Source: Rhodocyclaceae bacterium UBA6160
Lineage (GTDB): Bacteria > Pseudomonadota > Gammaproteobacteria > Burkholderiales > Rhodocyclaceae
Direction: 5' to 3'
Assembly (NCBI GenBank): GCA_002422995.1
Contig: DIUK01000144.1
Coordinates: forward strand, 297-7,954
Length of the DNA stretch: 7,658 nucleotides
In this document: one piece after another, positions 5,827 through 7,658 of the stretch
Layout: every line of letters begins with the position of its first letter
How positions within the stretch are numbered: position 1 is the first letter of the stretch
Made by a program: the position numbers and the translations under genes
Notes under the pieces: model-generated
Databases searched by the model: none
Seen by the model: the letters and a program-made list of their open reading frames with translations, nothing else
What the model was told of the DNA's origin: nothing

Positions 5827-7146
5827 ATGACCATCGTTACGATTGAATCACTCGACAATGAAGGACGAGGTATCGCCCATGTTGACGGCAAAGTCATTTT
5901 CATCGAAGGAGCACTGCCCGGCGAGCTGGTCGAGTTTTCAAGTTATCGCCGCAAGCCGAGTTATGAGCAGGCGACGGTCACGAAAGTGCTGCGTGCGTCG
6001 AGTCAACGAGTGGTGCCGGCTTGTCCGCACTTCGGGGTTTGTGGCGGCTGCGCTTTGCAGCATTTGAACATTGCTGCCCAAACTGCTGCCAAGCAGCGCG
6101 TGGTAGAAGATGCGCTATGGCATATCGGGCGGCTTAAACCCGAGCAGATTTATCCGCCAATTGCCGGGAGTGCCTGGGGTTATCGTCATCGCGCAAGATT
6201 CTCCGCACGGTGGGTAGCGAAAAAAGGGGGCGCGTTGATTGGTTTCCGTGAAAAGCACAGCAGCTTTGTTGCCGTTATGGATTCCTGCGCAGTGCTGCCG
6301 CCTGTCGTATCGGCATTGATCCCCAAGTTAAAGCAGCTGATCGCATTGATGTCGGAACCGGAGCACTTTCCGCAGATCGAGGTGGCTGTTGGTGAGATTC
6401 AAACGGTGTTGTTGCTGCGCCATCTTTCGCCATTGAGCGGTGAAGATGAGGATCATTTGCGGCGCTTTGCCGATGCGCATGGCGTGGTTTGGTTTTTGCA
6501 GTCCAAAGGACCGGAGACGGTGGCCTTGTTTTACCCTGAAGATGCACCAAGCCTCATGTATGCCTTGCCGGACTTTGATTTGACTTTTCTTTTTTCGCCG
6601 ACTGAATTTACGCAGGTGAATACCGGTGTGAATCGCATGCTGGTGCGCCGCGCGATGGCCTTGCTAGACCCGCAACCGGGTGAGCGGATTGTGGATTTGT
6701 TCTGTGGTCTGGGGAATTTCACCCTGCCGATTGCGCGTCTTGGCGCAACGGTTGTGGGCATTGAAGGCAGCGCAGCCTTGGTGCGCCGGGCAGCAGAAAA
6801 TGCAGCGCGCAACGGTTTGTCTGGGCAATGCAGCTTTGCCGAAGCTAATTTGTTTGAGGTAACGGAGGCGAGTTTTGCTGCACTCGGGAAAGCCGATAAA
6901 TTATTGATCGACCCGCCAAGGGAAGGTGCGCTGGCCTTGGTGAATGCTTTGCCTGCTGTATCTTCGGACGGGCAGGGAAAGCTTGCGCCACGGCGGATTG
7001 TTTATGTGTCTTGCAATCCGGCGACCCTGGCGCGCGATGCAGGGATTCTGGTCAATGACAAAGGCTATGCACTAAAAGGCGCGGGCATTGCCAGCATGTT
7101 TCCGCATACGGCACACGTGGAATCTATTGCCGTGTTTGAACGGTAG
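5827..7146 (+). CDS. rlmD: 23S rRNA (uracil1939-C5)-methyltransferase RlmD
   Basis: A 439-residue RumA/RlmD-type enzyme (E. coli 433) that uses S-adenosylmethionine to make 5-methyluridine at 1939 of 23S rRNA. Residues 1 to about 58 form a TRAM RNA-binding domain (ESLDNEGRGIAHVDGKVIF). Four cysteines ligate the [4Fe-4S] cluster: Cys66, Cys72 and Cys75 in CPHFGVCGGC, and Cys154 in DSCAVLP. The methyltransferase part has FTQVN (261-265), the SAM-binding VDLFCGLGNFTLPIA (289-303), IDPPREG (361-367), the catalytic nucleophile Cys396 in YVSCNPATLARD, and the base Glu432 in FPHTAHVES. All residues needed for activity are present. Cluster retention plus the TRAM domain favour RlmD over RlmC or TrmA. 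The ATG at 5827 lacks a clear ribosome-binding site. The gene ends 16 bases before a strong hairpin terminator. Confidence 0.95.
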   Translation: MTIVTIESLDNEGRGIAHVDGKVIFIEGALPGELVEFSSYRRKPSYEQATVTKVLRASSQRVVPACPHFGVCGGCALQHLNIAAQTAAKQRVVEDALWHIGRLKPEQIYPPIAGSAWGYRHRARFSARWVAKKGGALIGFREKHSSFVAVMDSCAVLPPVVSALIPKLKQLIALMSEPEHFPQIEVAVGEIQTVLLLRHLSPLSGEDEDHLRRFADAHGVVWFLQSKGPETVALFYPEDAPSLMYALPDFDLTFLFSPTEFTQVNTGVNRMLVRRAMALLDPQPGERIVDLFCGLGNFTLPIARLGATVVGIEGSAALVRRAAENAARNGLSGQCSFAEANLFEVTEASFAALGKADKLLIDPPREGALALVNALPAVSSDGQGKLAPRRIVYVSCNPATLARDAGILVNDKGYALKGAGIASMFPHTAHVESIAVFER

Positions 7147-7162
7147 TTAATCGGGTGGGACA

Positions 7163-7202
7163 GCCAACGAAAAACGGCCTCGCAAGGCCGTTTTTCGTTG
7201 GC
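7163..7202. terminator. Bidirectional intrinsic terminator with 18-bp perfect stem
   Basis: Bases 7163-7180 and 7185-7202 are perfect reverse complements around a CGCA loop. The stem core is ACGGCCT/AGGCCGT with five A on one side and five T on the other, so each strand shows a GC-rich stem followed by a U-run. It separates the convergent rlmD and BI-1 genes and should terminate both. A second, shorter inverted repeat, GGCGAG (7200-7205) with CTCGCC (7213-7218), overlaps its right foot, so the two hairpins compete for the same bases. Confidence 0.92.
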
Positions 7203-7238
7203 GAGAGGTTAACTCGCCGTCCTGCCAGCGCCGACTTT

Positions 7239-7658
7239 TCAGTCACGGTCGCCGGTAAAGGCCATTAACAAATGGAGCAGATTGACGAACACGTTATAGA
7301 TGTTCAAATAAATCGCCAAGGTTGCGCTGATGTAATTGGTTTCCCCGCCTTGGATGATGCGGTTGATGTCATACAAAATGTAGGCAGAAAAAAGCGCAAC
7401 GGCAATCGCTGAGATGGTGAGGGACAACGCCGGGATCTGAAAGAAAATGTTGGCAACCATGGCGACCAGCAACAAGATCATGCCTATAAACAAGAACTTG
7501 CCCATGTTGGAAAAGTCACGTTTGCTGGTTGCCGCAATGCTGGCCAAAGAAAAGAAGATCGCGCCTGTGCCGCCTGCGGCCATGGCAATGAGCGAGCCGC
7601 CGTTGGAAAAGCCCAGGGCAACTTGCAAAATGCGCGACAGCATCAAGCCCATGAAGAA
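7239..7658 (-). CDS. Bax inhibitor-1/YccA family membrane protein, C-terminal part (N-terminus beyond the right edge)
   Basis: The visible 139 residues are the C-terminal half or more of a BI-1 (UPF0005) protein, an inner-membrane protein with about seven helices. Members are linked to membrane-protein quality control (YccA inhibits FtsH) and to pH-gated calcium leak (YetJ). Several hydrophobic segments are seen: GGTGAIFFSLASIAA, FLFIGMILLLVAMVANIFF, LSLTISAIAVALFSAYILY and YLNIYNVFVNLLHLLMAF. The signatures YDINRII and GGETNYISATLAIYLNIYNVF are family hallmarks. The open reading frame continues through the window end (FFMGLML), so the ATG at 7652 is internal, not the start. The di-aspartyl sensor of YetJ appears half conserved: Asp is present in LYDINR, but the second Asp position is Asn in YLNIYN. 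The protein ends GDRD. Confidence 0.92.
   Translation of the reverse strand, partial: FFMGLMLSRILQVALGFSNGGSLIAMAAGGTGAIFFSLASIAATSKRDFSNMGKFLFIGMILLLVAMVANIFFQIPALSLTISAIAVALFSAYILYDINRIIQGGETNYISATLAIYLNIYNVFVNLLHLLMAFTGDRD

Noticed and set aside
5787..5903. N-terminal extension of the L16 hydroxylase reading frame up to 5903
   Set aside because: It would add 39 residues that do not resemble the family and would overlap the 5' end of the divergent rlmD; the family-like start is MPELSTLL at 5786.

Overview
This window looks like ordinary chromosomal DNA of a betaproteobacterium. I infer the class, not the genus, from the style of the proteins (BamC, the Ala/Pro/Glu-rich small lipoprotein, the YccA-type BI-1 protein) and from the dapA-bamC pairing. 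There are eight protein-coding genes, two of them cut by the window edges. I see no tRNA, rRNA, insertion sequence, phage gene, CRISPR array or defence cassette, and no clearly undescribed multi-gene system.

Layout, left to right. (1) The 5' part of a MoxR-type AAA+ ATPase gene runs off the left edge on the minus strand. It is divergent, across a 79-bp gap, from a complete histone-deacetylase-family amidohydrolase gene on the plus strand. (2) dapA (lysine and cell-wall precursor synthesis) and bamC (outer-membrane protein assembly lipoprotein) follow on the plus strand as a probable operon with a 23-bp gap. (3) A convergent junction of about 200 bp holds a strong hairpin terminator with a UUCG loop, oriented for a small minus-strand lipoprotein gene. 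That protein has an 8-residue Ala/Pro/Glu repeat. (4) A minus-strand pair follows: a JmjC/cupin 50S ribosomal protein L16 hydroxylase gene overlaps by four bases (ATGA) a downstream gene for a conserved 166-residue protein of unknown function. (5) Only 40 bp away and divergent is rlmD, the Fe-S enzyme that methylates U1939 of 23S rRNA. A single palindromic GATTATAATC in this gap supplies a TATAAT -10 element in both directions. (6) rlmD ends at an 18-bp perfect-stem bidirectional terminator facing the 3' end of a partial Bax-inhibitor-1/YccA membrane protein gene.

Functionally, three genes contribute to the cell envelope (dapA, bamC, small lipoprotein). Two divergent genes modify the large ribosomal subunit and both use iron. 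The most interesting points are the shared palindromic promoter between these two 50S-modification genes, the scarcity of Shine-Dalgarno sequences at the starts, an Asp-to-Asn change at a key position of the BI-1 protein, and a near-perfect complement of the 16S rRNA 3' end in the tail of the uncharacterised gene.
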